A stretch of DNA of 64,000 bases from contig JAUHXA010000006.1 in the NCBI GenBank assembly GCA_030427245.1, positions 62,001 to 126,000 of the forward strand, in the 5' to 3' direction. Position 1 is the first letter of the stretch. The number at the start of each line of letters is the position of its first letter. The notes below the pieces were generated by a model, which had not been told where the DNA came from, did not search any database, and saw only the letters and a list, made by a program, of their open reading frames with translations. Origin of the DNA: Bacteroidia bacterium (lineage in GTDB: Bacteria; Bacteroidota; Bacteroidia; Chitinophagales; UBA2359). Of this stretch, positions 35,104 to 43,670 are shown in pieces. A program made the position numbers and the translations under genes.

Positions 35104-35913
35104 TTAGTTGGCTTCTTCAAAATCAAGCAATTCTACTTCATACTTCAAAACAGAGTTGGGAGGGATTCGTCCTCTTTGACGGTTTTGATAACCCAAAGGA
35201 GATGGAATCAATGCTTTGGCCTTTCCTCCTTTTCCCAACATCATGATGACCTCTCTCATGCCCTTGGGTAATCGGTTCAAACCTATTTCTTTGCCTCCTT
35301 CTTCCGCAAATTCTACTTCTACATCCTCGGATAGTAGTTTGATGTTGTAGTCAATTTTTACCTTGTTTTTCAGTGTAGGGTGTTCCGCCTCTCCTGCCTT
35401 TAAAACGGTGTAATACACACCCGATTTTGATTTTTCCATTTGCAGGTTTTGCTGACTCATGTAGGTGACTATCAATGAATCATCCTTCACGGTTTGTTCG
35501 TTTTTTTGAGTCATGCGTTCTGCCTTATAAGCCTCATCCGATTTGACTGAATAGAGTTTGAGAATGAGATTGATTTTATTTGCTTTTTTTGTGATGGGAT
35601 TGTTTTCGCCCAGTAAGGCTTTGGAGTCAACAGGGAAAACGCTGCTGTCATTTGGACACATTTTTTGAAGCCCTTCGTTCAGCAAGCCCTTGAAAAAGCT
35701 TTCTTGAAATTTTATTTCCAAGCTTTGTTTATTGAAGGTACTGAACAAGACAGAATCATCAGGAGAACGGTATTCTAAGTCCAATTTGATATAATCGCCA
35801 AAAGAAGGGTTTACACAGGGTTCTTTGGGTGTTGAAGTAGAGGTATCTGGCTGACAAGCTGCAAAAAATAGGGTAGCCAAAAGACTGCAAAAGAAGAGGA
35901 AATGGGGTTTCAT
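35104..35913 (-). CDS. FKBP-type peptidyl-prolyl isomerase lipoprotein, two FKBP-like units
   Basis: The lipoprotein signal ends at FFAAC. The last ~100 residues are an FKBP domain (VKIDYNIKLL, LPKGMREVIMMLGKGGKAKALIPSPLGYQ and PPNSVLKYEVELLDF). The middle of the protein (IKLDLEYRSPDDSVLFSTF and FFKGLLNEGLQKM) looks like a second, degenerate FKBP unit that lacks most active-site aromatic residues. It would catalyse or assist folding of envelope proteins. It lies 33 bases downstream of another FKBP lipoprotein gene; together with nrnA the three genes look like one operon. Confidence 0.88.
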   Translation of the reverse strand: MKPHFLFFCSLLATLFFAACQPDTSTSTPKEPCVNPSFGDYIKLDLEYRSPDDSVLFSTFNKQSLEIKFQESFFKGLLNEGLQKMCPNDSSVFPVDSKALLGENNPITKKANKINLILKLYSVKSDEAYKAERMTQKNEQTVKDDSLIVTYMSQQNLQMEKSKSGVYYTVLKAGEAEHPTLKNKVKIDYNIKLLSEDVEVEFAEEGGKEIGLNRLPKGMREVIMMLGKGGKAKALIPSPLGYQNRQRGRIPPNSVLKYEVELLDFEEAN

Positions 35914-35946
35914 ATAAAAGAGTATTTGAATTTTTATTTACCTAAA

Positions 35947-36471
35947 TTACCTCACGTCAATGAGTTCAATATTGTAAATTAATACGGAGTTTGCAGGAAA
36001 CTTGTTGGAAGAACGCTTACCATACGCCAAACCCGAAGGAATGATGAAAGTTCCTTTGCCGCCCTCTTTGAGTAAGAGGATGGCTTCTTTCCATCCTGTG
36101 ATGAACTGTTCACTAATGCCAAACGACACAATTCCGTCTTCTTTGAAGTCTTTAGAGTCTTCAAAAGTAGTGCCATCCAACAAGCTGGTCTGAAATTTTA
36201 TATCAACGGTGCTTTCTTCAGAAGGATGTATACCTGTTCCCTCGATTTCGATTAGGTAGTAAATCCCCGAAGAAGTCTGTTGTGCTTTGTCCAATATAAA
36301 CCGTCCGTCCAAATACTCTTCAATTTTTTCTTTGTCAATAATCGCTTGCGTTTTTTGTTCATTGAGGTTGGTTGGAGGTGTTTGTTTGTTAGACTGATTG
36401 GAGTTTTGTAGATTATCGCAGTTGGTCAATAAGAATGCGGATAAACAGATAAGAACGATAAGCTTTTTCAT
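35947..36471 (-). CDS. FKBP-type peptidyl-prolyl isomerase lipoprotein
   Basis: A lipoprotein signal ends at LLTNC (Cys18), followed by an Asn/Gln-rich linker and a single complete FKBP domain: VDIKFQTSLLDGTTFEDS, QFITGWKEAILLLKEGGKGTFIIPSGLAYGKR and FPANSVLIYNIELIDVR. The FKBP hallmark Trp, Ile/Val and Tyr residues are in place, so proline isomerase activity is expected in the periplasm or at the outer membrane. The gene starts 12 bases after the nrnA stop. Confidence 0.92.
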   Translation of the reverse strand: MKKLIVLICLSAFLLTNCDNLQNSNQSNKQTPPTNLNEQKTQAIIDKEKIEEYLDGRFILDKAQQTSSGIYYLIEIEGTGIHPSEESTVDIKFQTSLLDGTTFEDSKDFKEDGIVSFGISEQFITGWKEAILLLKEGGKGTFIIPSGLAYGKRSSNKFPANSVLIYNIELIDVR

Positions 36472-36483
36472 TTGTGGATATTT

Positions 36484-37491
36484 TTAATTGGTCAATTCTT
36501 TTTCATACTGTGGCAAGAGGTCAATAAATTTATCTATTGTGTCGTCGAGTGAGAGGTGAGACAATCCTCCTGAAGCATTTTTGTGTCCTCCCCCGTTAAA
36601 ATGTTTGCGTGCAAACTCATTAACAGAAAAGTTACCTTTAGAACGAAATGATAGCTTCACCATTTCATCGTTTTCGGTAATTAATGCAGCAAAACGGAAG
36701 CCTGCCAGACTCAAAGGATAGTTTACCAAGCCTTCTTTATCTCCTTCTTGATAGTTAAATCTTCGAAAATCACGCTCTTTTACATAAATGAAGGCCGTAT
36801 TGTATTCAGGGAAAACCATCATGCGTTCTGTCAAACAAAAGCCTAAAAATCGCAACTTGTCTTCCGAAAAAGTATCAAATACCTGTGTATGGATTTTGTC
36901 AATGTTGATTCCTTTCCTCACCAAATCGGCGACTATTTCGTAGAGTTTTGGATTGATATTGAACTTGAACCTGCCTGTATCTGTACAGATACCTGTATAC
37001 AAACAAGTAGCCATTTTTTTGTTGATGACTTCAGGGCTACTGATTTGAGAGATGAATTCATAAACCAATTCACAAGTAGAACTCGCTTTTACATTCCAAA
37101 AAGCATAGTCTCCAAAACCTTCTTCTGGGTCGAGGTGATGGTCAATCAAAATTTTTGTGGCTGTAGACTTTTGGATAGCTCTGTCCATCGGTTTGGCACG
37201 TTTGGGAGAATTGTAGTCCAAAACAAACAATACTTCGGCAGCAGCTACCAACTTATTACAGCGTTTTTGGTGGTTTTCATAAATAATGACTTCATGATCC
37301 CCCGGCAAAAAGTGAAGAAAAACGGCATAATTGGTCGGGGTAATAAGGGATACATCGTGTCCTTGCTCTTTCAAAAAATGAAGGAGCGCTAAGGAAGAAC
37401 CCATTGCATCTCCATCGGGTCGAGTGTGAGTAGTGAGTACAATACGCTTGGAGTTTTGTAATAATAATTTAACAGGTTCGATATCGCTCAT
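36484..37491 (-). CDS. nrnA: DHH/DHHA1 phosphoesterase (NrnA-type oligoribonuclease / pAp phosphatase)
   Basis: Degrades short RNAs and/or 3'-phosphoadenosine 5'-phosphate. Metal-binding motifs run in order: HTRPDGDAMGSS (His22, Asp25, Asp27), LDYNSPKR, the DHH motif in LIDHHLDPEEGFGD, and TDTGRFKF. A C-terminal DHHA1 domain ends in GGGHKNASGG. The length of 335 aa is normal for NrnA. It heads an apparent operon with two FKBP lipoproteins, an association sometimes seen in Bacteroidota, with a promoter candidate at 37555-37583. Confidence 0.92.
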   Translation of the reverse strand: MSDIEPVKLLLQNSKRIVLTTHTRPDGDAMGSSLALLHFLKEQGHDVSLITPTNYAVFLHFLPGDHEVIIYENHQKRCNKLVAAAEVLFVLDYNSPKRAKPMDRAIQKSTATKILIDHHLDPEEGFGDYAFWNVKASSTCELVYEFISQISSPEVINKKMATCLYTGICTDTGRFKFNINPKLYEIVADLVRKGINIDKIHTQVFDTFSEDKLRFLGFCLTERMMVFPEYNTAFIYVKERDFRRFNYQEGDKEGLVNYPLSLAGFRFAALITENDEMVKLSFRSKGNFSVNEFARKHFNGGGHKNASGGLSHLSLDDTIDKFIDLLPQYEKELTN

Positions 37492-37554
37492 TATTGGGTT
37501 TATTTGATTTTTTATTGAGGCTTGATTAAAGAATATCTTTTGTTAAAGATATGG

Positions 37555-37583
37555 CAAAAATAAAGGTAAAAGTTCAAAACAAA
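37555..37583 (-). promoter_or_regulatory. Candidate promoter for the nrnA-FKBP operon
   Basis: On the minus strand TTTG (37580-37583), a 17-base spacer and TATTTTTG (37555-37562), matching the Bacteroidota TTTG/TAnnTTTG arrangement. It lies 63 bases from the nrnA start. Confidence 0.5.
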
Positions 37584-37670
37584 AAATACTGGAAGTTAAT
37601 TACAACAAAATGAAAATCAGATGTATTTGCATTGTCCTAAAAATCTGTATTCTATTTGAATATTTATTGC

Positions 37671-37678
37671 TAATTTTG
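37671..37678 (+). promoter_or_regulatory. Candidate -7 box for ndk
   Basis: TAATTTTG followed by CAGCC, 40 bases upstream of the ndk start. The -33 element is not clear. Confidence 0.4.
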
Positions 37679-37718
37679 CAGCCATTTTTCACAATATTTA
37701 CTAAATTTTATTAATACT

Positions 37719-38138
37719 ATGTCAGGGAATAGAACTTTAACAATGGTTAAGCCCGATGCAATGCGTAAGAATCATGGCGGTGCGATTTTGGCGAAAATTG
37801 AAGAAGCAGGGTTTCGTTTAGTCGCTACTAAACTCACCAAATTGTCGCTCGAAAAAGCAGGCGAATTTTATGCTGTACACAAAGAACGTCCTTTTTATGG
37901 CGAATTGATTGAATTTATGTCATCTGGACCTATTATTGCAGCTATTTTAGAGAAAGACAATGCCGTAGCAGATTTCCGTACACTTATTGGTGCGACAAAT
38001 CCTGCAGATGCAGCAGAAGGTACTATCCGAAAACTGTATGCAACAAGCATTGGCGAAAATGCAGTACATGGGTCAGACTCTGATGAAAATGCCAAAATTG
38101 AAGGTGATTTCTTTTTCAGCAAGCTGGAACAGTTTTAA
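37719..38138 (+). CDS. ndk: Nucleoside diphosphate kinase
   Basis: Transfers the gamma-phosphate between nucleoside di- and triphosphates through a phosphohistidine. [13 protein letters not shown] (Lys11), [18 protein letters not shown], and the active-site His117 in ENAVHGSDS are all present. At 139 aa the protein is of standard length and complete. It is a single-gene unit with its own -7 box and a following inverted-repeat structure that may be its terminator. Confidence 0.97.
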   Translation: MSGNRTLTMVKPDAMRKNHGGAILAKIEEAGFRLVATKLTKLSLEKAGEFYAVHKERPFYGELIEFMSSGPIIAAILEKDNAVADFRTLIGATNPADAAEGTIRKLYATSIGENAVHGSDSDENAKIEGDFFFSKLEQF

Positions 38139-38467
38139 TTTGGATTTTCCATATCGCTTTTCATTCTTTTTCAATGGTTAAATTGCCAATAATTATCGAA
38201 TTGTAAATGTGTTCCACTTTACAATTGTAAGGTGATAATGAGCAATTTAACCATTCTCTTTTTATTCTCAAACTAATTGTTTAAATTTAGGAATACTTTT
38301 TGCTTTTAATAAAAAGGACAGAACAATGACATGTTTTTGAATACATTTGGCACATTGTTCGTATAACCTATTTAGCGAATAAACATTTTACATGTCATAT
38401 ACATCAAAGAGAGCCACGAAGACCAGTAGGATGTTGTTGCCATCCATCATACAAAACCATAAGCAAT
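38139..38467 (+). other. ndk-histidine kinase intergenic region
   Basis: A 329-base gap. The first part has the nested inverted repeat described at 38173-38265. The second part has a TACATTTG box at 38342-38349 that could be a -7 element for the kinase gene, but lacks a good -33 box. No ORF is supported. Confidence 0.45.
38173..38265 (+). terminator. Nested inverted repeat, probable ndk terminator
   Basis: An outer perfect 14-bp stem (38173-38186 with 38242-38255) encloses an inner 9-bp stem (38199-38207 with 38218-38226). It is followed by CTCTTTTTATTC. The cruciform layout is larger than needed for a simple terminator. Confidence 0.5.
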
Positions 38468-39997
38468 ATGCTTAGTTCCATGAACATCAAAAATAAACTG
38501 ATTATCATTCAGTTACTAACAGCTGTTGTAGCAATCATGCTATGTGGCTTGTTTTTTGGGTTGAGCTATTTCAACGAACTGAAAGACAATGAGATAAAAA
38601 ACCTTTATTTTAGTAGTCGAGTGACAGGAGAATTGACGAATGTTCATTTGGACTTTCTCAATCAGGGCTTGAATGTTGAAGACAGTCAAAAGGAAATCAA
38701 CAAAATTTTGGTCAACTTTTCTACGCAGCCTGAGGTCATAAGTGCCACCGTATTTGATGCGAAGGGAAAGGAAATAGCGAGTTATGCAAAAAAAGGAGAA
38801 AACTATTACAACAATTACAATCAAACGGATTCTTCAAACGACCTTTGGCACGATGTAGATGGAAACTACTACAATGTCTATAACAATATCTTCTTCAATG
38901 AAGAATACGAAGGCCGCTTAAACATTCGCTACAAATCCAGAGCAGACCAAATACTGCAAGACATCTTCAAAATTTCTGCTATTGTTCTATTTATTGGGTT
39001 CATTGTAGCCTTTGGCTTGTCGACCATTCTCCAAAAATCGATCTCTGAGCCTATTCTCAAATTGGTGTCGAGTATGCGGCAAGTATCCGAATCAAAAAAC
39101 TACGATATACGAGTAGAACAAAGCGGTTCGGACGAAATAGCTGAGTTGTCTAGCGGCTTCAACGAAATGCTTTCCCAAATCAAACTGAGAGACGATGAGG
39201 TTCAAACCGCCCGAAACAGTCTGGAACAAAGGGTGCAAGAAAGAACCAAAGAACTCAACGAAAAAGCTCGTGCGCTCGAAATTTCTAACAAAGAATTGGA
39301 GCAATTTGCCTATATCGCCTCACACGACCTGCAAGAACCTCTTCGGATGATTGGCAGTTTTGCGCAGTTGATTGCTCGCCGATACAAAGGAAAAATCAAC
39401 ACCGAAATCAACGATTATATTGACTTCATCGTAGAAGGGGTGTCGAGAATGCAAAATCTCATTGAAGACCTACTCTTGTTTTCAAGAGTCAATACCCGCA
39501 AAACCAATTTCCAACAAGCGGACTTCAAAAACATTGTCGAAAAATGCAAATCCAATCTACGATATGCCATCGAAACGAATGAAGCTCAAATTACTTACGC
39601 CGCCATGCCTTCTTTGGTGATAGATGAATTGAAAATATTGCAACTCTTTCAGAATTTGGTCAGCAATGCTATTAAGTTTCGGTCAGACGTGCCACCTCAC
39701 ATTCACATTGCAGCTGAGGAACAAGAAAACTATTGGCTCTTTGCGGTGAAAGACAATGGTATTGGCATCGAAAAAGAATATGGAAAAAAGGTATTCATGA
39801 TTTTTCAGCGTCTCCACAAAAACACCTACCCCGGCACAGGAATTGGCTTGTCTATCTGCAAACGTATTGTAGAACTTCATCGAGGAAAAATATGGTTTGA
39901 ATCGGAAGTCGGACAAGGAACGACCTTCTTTTTTACCATTCACAAGAATATACATCCCGCCTTATTGGAGGAAACTGCAAAGACAACTGCTTATTGA
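38468..39997 (+). CDS. Membrane sensor histidine kinase
   Basis: Two transmembrane segments (about 8-33 and 158-182) flank a ~125-residue periplasmic sensor of CHASE8-like appearance, containing a striking Tyr/Asn-rich loop (NYYNNYNQTDSSND and YYNVYNN). A HAMP domain, a coiled coil, and a HisKA domain with phospho-acceptor His286 in YIASHDLQEPLRM follow. The HATPase_c domain has N, G1 (DNGIGIE), F and G2 (GTGIGLSI) boxes. This H-box type is common in phytochrome-like and Bacteroidota hybrid kinases. No response regulator gene is adjacent, so the partner is elsewhere. ATG 38480 is an alternative start. Confidence 0.93.
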   Translation: MLSSMNIKNKLIIIQLLTAVVAIMLCGLFFGLSYFNELKDNEIKNLYFSSRVTGELTNVHLDFLNQGLNVEDSQKEINKILVNFSTQPEVISATVFDAKGKEIASYAKKGENYYNNYNQTDSSNDLWHDVDGNYYNVYNNIFFNEEYEGRLNIRYKSRADQILQDIFKISAIVLFIGFIVAFGLSTILQKSISEPILKLVSSMRQVSESKNYDIRVEQSGSDEIAELSSGFNEMLSQIKLRDDEVQTARNSLEQRVQERTKELNEKARALEISNKELEQFAYIASHDLQEPLRMIGSFAQLIARRYKGKINTEINDYIDFIVEGVSRMQNLIEDLLLFSRVNTRKTNFQQADFKNIVEKCKSNLRYAIETNEAQITYAAMPSLVIDELKILQLFQNLVSNAIKFRSDVPPHIHIAAEEQENYWLFAVKDNGIGIEKEYGKKVFMIFQRLHKNTYPGTGIGLSICKRIVELHRGKIWFESEVGQGTTFFFTIHKNIHPALLEETAKTTAY

Positions 39998-40182
39998 AGA
40001 ACAGTAAAAAAACCTCCTATATTCGTTTTTTTTCATTCGATATGAAAAAAACGACAATAAAAGTATTATTTTTAGCGAATAACTAATAATTGTATTTCAA
40101 AGTAAGACAAGTTTCTTCAATAAATACCGTTGTAGCTTGTGAAACTTGGATGTAAACTTTCCCTTTCTCCATTACATTATTC

Positions 40183-40794
40183 ATGCTAAAAGTAATCGTA
40201 CACTGGTCTCAAGACATTGCTGTTGAAGACTTAAAACTCTACAAAGAACGCACAGACGAATATCTCTATTTGGTCTTGCGAAAACGTTCTTTCCTGCTTT
40301 TTGGGCAATACAAACCCCTATACATTGGCATGGCGTATCGTCAAAGTGTCTATCGTCGCCTCAAATCCCATCACAAACTCAACCGCATTATCAAACATAG
40401 TTTTGGCTTGGGTAAAATAGTCATTCGTATGGGACTGATAGAATTGCCTACAAACAGCCGCATTTCACAAGATCTCGTAGATGATGTCGAATCGGTCTTG
40501 ATCATCAATGAACAAACCCGCTACAATATCACCAGCAAAAAAGCCTATAAAGGGCGCATCTTAGAAGTCTCAAATCGAGGCTCTTACCGTCCATTACATC
40601 GCCGAGTCAATTCTGTCAAGTGGGTCAAACGTCGCTATGCTTCAGGATTCAGTTTGGTATTGGTGCTTTTGTTGGCTTTTGCCATGCTCTATTTTTCTTT
40701 CAGTGAAACGGGCTATCAAATGCTGGTGAAATGGGTGGATTATGCACTTGGTGAAATGAATCGGCTTTGGAGTGCATTGGTTGGGAGTTTTTGA
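40183..40794 (+). CDS. GIY-YIG-like domain protein with C-terminal membrane anchor
   Basis: The first ~140 residues show the GIY-YIG pattern: EYLYLVL, then PLYIGMAYRQSVYRRLKSH (YIG and the conserved Arg), a glutamate in DDVESVLIINEQ and an Asn in TRYNITSK. After a basic segment (RPLHRRVNSVKWVKRR) a single transmembrane helix (about residues 155-175, LVLVLLLAFAMLYF) leads to a short outer tail. GIY-YIG enzymes cut DNA or RNA; a membrane-tethered one is unusual, and the basic stretch before the helix indicates that the domain faces the cytoplasm. The role is unknown. It is followed by an orphan MNT gene. Confidence 0.7.
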   Translation: MLKVIVHWSQDIAVEDLKLYKERTDEYLYLVLRKRSFLLFGQYKPLYIGMAYRQSVYRRLKSHHKLNRIIKHSFGLGKIVIRMGLIELPTNSRISQDLVDDVESVLIINEQTRYNITSKKAYKGRILEVSNRGSYRPLHRRVNSVKWVKRRYASGFSLVLVLLLAFAMLYFSFSETGYQMLVKWVDYALGEMNRLWSALVGSF

Positions 40795-40857
40795 ACTTCA
40801 ATTGTCAAAGTGGCGTGGACGTAAATTTTCTTAATTGAAACCATTGATAGAGATAAT

Positions 40858-41184
40858 GTGTTTTACCTTTATGAACAACCTATTCTAACAGAACTAAAAC
40901 AATCCTTAGAAACATTGTATGGGAAGCGTTTGGCTTCTTTGATTCTTTTTGGTTCTTATGCTCGAAATGAAGCGAGAGAAGATTCAGATATAGACGTATT
41001 GATGGTACTGAATGATGATGAAATTGCCCCTTTTGCAGAGATTGACAAAATCAGTGACATCACTTTTCAACTCCTAATGGATAAAGGCAAAGTAATTCAA
41101 GTAGTGCCAACGAATAGAGATAAATATGATAACCAATTGAATCCATTATATATGCAAATCAGAGAACATGGTATACTTGTATGA
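40858..41184 (+). CDS. Orphan MNT-type nucleotidyltransferase
   Basis: A 108-residue MNT protein with FGSYARNEAREDSDIDVLMVL, giving Gly32-Ser33 and Asp44, Asp46. These proteins are usually encoded with a HEPN toxin. Here the stop overlaps an ATG in the ATGA manner typical of such pairs, but the overlapping frame ends after four codons (MTSA, stop), and no HEPN sequence is recognisable downstream before 41293. The toxin gene therefore seems lost, or the MNT works alone. The start is GTG; a nearby ATG is in the wrong frame. Confidence 0.8.
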   Translation: MFYLYEQPILTELKQSLETLYGKRLASLILFGSYARNEAREDSDIDVLMVLNDDEIAPFAEIDKISDITFQLLMDKGKVIQVVPTNRDKYDNQLNPLYMQIREHGILV

Positions 41185-41293
41185 CAAGCGCTTAAAAAAC
41201 CCTCTGTATCTCAACGTTCTGTTTTCGCTTCAACTGTTACCAAAACTTGTGCTGTAAGTCTCCATTGGCAAAGTTTCGCTAATCAATCAAGTA

Positions 41294-42628
41294 TCATATC
41301 AACCCCCTCGACTTCAATTCCAAATACTTATTAATCGTATTCACCGTCAAATTTTGTGGGCTCGTCAAAATCGCTTGAATGCCGTGCATTTGTAATTCTT
41401 TCACAATCTGCCGTTTTTCAAAGGCAAACTTTTCGGCAATCGTTTTCTGGTAAATGGGCAATACGCCATCTGCAGGAGCTTCGATGAGGTGTTTGAGTTC
41501 GGTGTTCTCAAAGAAAATCACCACGACCAAATGCCGTTTGGCGATTTTACGTATTGAAGGGAGTTGTCTTTGCAGGGCAGTAAGACTCTCGAAATTGGTG
41601 AAGAGTAGTAGCAAGCTTCTACGGTTGATTTTGTGGCGAATGTTGGCATAGAGTTTTTCATAATCCGACTCCAAAAAACGGGTTTGCAGATTGTAAAGTC
41701 CCTCTTGAATCGTTCGCATTTGCCGCACTTGATTTTTTGCAGGTAGCACGATGCCCATCTTTTCGGCAAAAGTTACCAAACCTGCTTTGTCCCCTTTTTT
41801 GATGGCAATATTCGAAATTACCAAACTTGCATTGATGGCATAATCCAAAAGTGACATCCCTTCAAATGGCATTTTCATAACCCTTCCACTGTCAATTACC
41901 GAAAAAATCTGCTGTGACTTTTCGTCCTGAAACTGATTCACCATTAGTTGATTGCGACGAGCAGTTGCCTTCCAATTGATGATGCGATAGTCGTCACCTG
42001 CCACATATTCCTTGATCTGCTCAAACTCCATGCTGTGACCAATGCGGCGTATTTTTTTGATGCCATAATCCAGTTTTTGATTGGAGAATGCAATCAGTTC
42101 AAACTTTCGCATTTGGATAAAGGAAGGGTAGACCCGCACTACTGCATCTGCCGAAAAAACGTAGCGTCGGTTGGCAAGCGATAGAGGAGAAGAGACCATC
42201 ACATTGAGTGCTCCAAATTGGTATTCGCCCCTTTCAGTCGGTCGAAGTTGATAGAAAATGCTTTTGGTTGTTGCCGTTTGCATTTTTTCTTTGAAGGAAA
42301 CATCTCGTCTTTGAAACTGAAAAGGCAGTTCGTCTATAATTTCTACCTGAATTTCAAAAGGGTAGTAATTTTCGAGGTAAATATGCAGAGCATTTGGGTC
42401 GCCATTTGAGAAAAGTTCTGGCGTTTCTCGATAGCCTGATATTCCTTTTTTGAGGCGGTATAAGAGCACGATGTCTATTGCCAATGCAGCTACTAAGGTA
42501 AATATGCAGAGTTGTGCAATTCCCAAAAAACTGGGGTAGGAGTAGGCGAGCAAAAAGAGCAGCACAACAAAACCGAGCAGGGTAAAAAAACGTTGGTGAA
42601 TAAACAGACTTTTGAAAAAAGGAAGCAT
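41294..42628 (-). CDS. DUF58-domain membrane protein
   Basis: Two transmembrane segments near the N-terminus (about 14-52) are followed by a beta-rich region and the DUF58 signature: GHSMEFEQIKEYVAGDDYRIINWKATARRNQLMVNQFQDE, after which a vWA-like fold runs to the end (VIDSGRVMK, KKGDKAGLVTFAEK and LLLLFTNFESL). DUF58 proteins usually work with MoxR AAA-ATPases and vWA or DUF4129 proteins in envelope or metallo-enzyme maturation. MoxR is not in the window, but a DUF4129-like gene lies 1 kb away on the other strand past parA. Confidence 0.88.
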   Translation of the reverse strand: MLPFFKSLFIHQRFFTLLGFVVLLFLLAYSYPSFLGIAQLCIFTLVAALAIDIVLLYRLKKGISGYRETPELFSNGDPNALHIYLENYYPFEIQVEIIDELPFQFQRRDVSFKEKMQTATTKSIFYQLRPTERGEYQFGALNVMVSSPLSLANRRYVFSADAVVRVYPSFIQMRKFELIAFSNQKLDYGIKKIRRIGHSMEFEQIKEYVAGDDYRIINWKATARRNQLMVNQFQDEKSQQIFSVIDSGRVMKMPFEGMSLLDYAINASLVISNIAIKKGDKAGLVTFAEKMGIVLPAKNQVRQMRTIQEGLYNLQTRFLESDYEKLYANIRHKINRRSLLLLFTNFESLTALQRQLPSIRKIAKRHLVVVIFFENTELKHLIEAPADGVLPIYQKTIAEKFAFEKRQIVKELQMHGIQAILTSPQNLTVNTINKYLELKSRGLI

Positions 42629-42819
42629 ATTATTGGTTTATAACTAATTTTTTGGTTTTTTTGCTAATATCCTTTAACTTAGCAAATGCTTTAGATTTTG
42701 GATAAGAGCAGTGAGAACAGGAATGTAAGATACAGTAAATTAATAGTACATGTATTGGATGAAATATTGATTTTCACCATTCCTAAAAATATTTATCGTT
42801 CATAATTTATCTTTAAAAA

Positions 42820-43569
42820 ATGGGTCGAGTCATTACTTTCAGCAACCACAAGGGCGGCGTAGGCAAAACAACTTCTACAGTGAATGTAGGTGTTGCATTA
42901 TCAGAAATGGGGCAAAAAGTATTGTTAATTGATTTGGACCCACAAGCGAATTTAACGCAAAGTTTTGGCATCACCAAAGTCAACTTCAATATCTATGAAG
43001 CACTGATAGGTAAGTACGAACTTCGGTGGACTTCCATCAGCGAAAATTTAGACGTCGTACCTTCTACTTTGGACTTGTCGGGTGCCGAAATCGAGTTGGG
43101 GGCAGAACCCGGTCGGGAGTTCATTTTGAGGGAATTGATAGAACCGATTCGAGACCAATACGACTATATTCTCTTGGACACGCCTCCTTCATTGGGTCTA
43201 TTGACAGTCAATGCCTTGACTTCTGCCGATGCGGTATATATTCCACTTCAAGCAGAGTATTTGGCTTTGCAGGGATTGACCAAGTTGACGACGGTTATTC
43301 GCAAAATTCAACGCCGACTCAATCGAAAATTGGAGTTGGGTGGCGTATTTCTCACCCAATACGATAGACGAAAAATTCTCAACCGAGAAGTTGCCGAAAC
43401 GGTGTCAAACTTCTTCAAAGACAAGGTATTCAAAACCAAAATTCGAGACAATGTGGCTTTGGCAGAAGCGCCGTCGCTAGGGAAGGATATTTTTAATTAC
43501 AATAAAAAAAGCAACGGTGCGAAAGACTATTTGAGTTTGTCGAAGGAAATTATTGCAAGGAATCGTTAG
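42820..43569 (+). CDS. ParA/Soj-family chromosome-partition ATPase
   Basis: Deviant Walker-type ATPase: KGGVGKTTST at residues 11-20, LLIDLDPQANLTQSFG, and DTPPSLGLLTVNAL, all standard for Soj/ParA. Length 249 aa fits chromosomal Soj without a DNA-binding N-terminus. The protein would form nucleotide-dependent patterns that move or position DNA or a protein complex. The usual parB neighbour is absent; instead it lies between DUF58 (divergent) and a DUF4129-like gene (same direction), so partnering with a distant parB or a role in positioning another complex both remain open. Confidence 0.92.
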   Translation: MGRVITFSNHKGGVGKTTSTVNVGVALSEMGQKVLLIDLDPQANLTQSFGITKVNFNIYEALIGKYELRWTSISENLDVVPSTLDLSGAEIELGAEPGREFILRELIEPIRDQYDYILLDTPPSLGLLTVNALTSADAVYIPLQAEYLALQGLTKLTTVIRKIQRRLNRKLELGGVFLTQYDRRKILNREVAETVSNFFKDKVFKTKIRDNVALAEAPSLGKDIFNYNKKSNGAKDYLSLSKEIIARNR

Positions 43570-43670
43570 ATTTATTAGTGTGGAGTTTTTTTTTGAGTAA
43601 ATTATATTGGAAATTATTGTAGTATTGCAGTAACAATTTCTCTACTTCATAAAAGACAAATTTTATTCAT

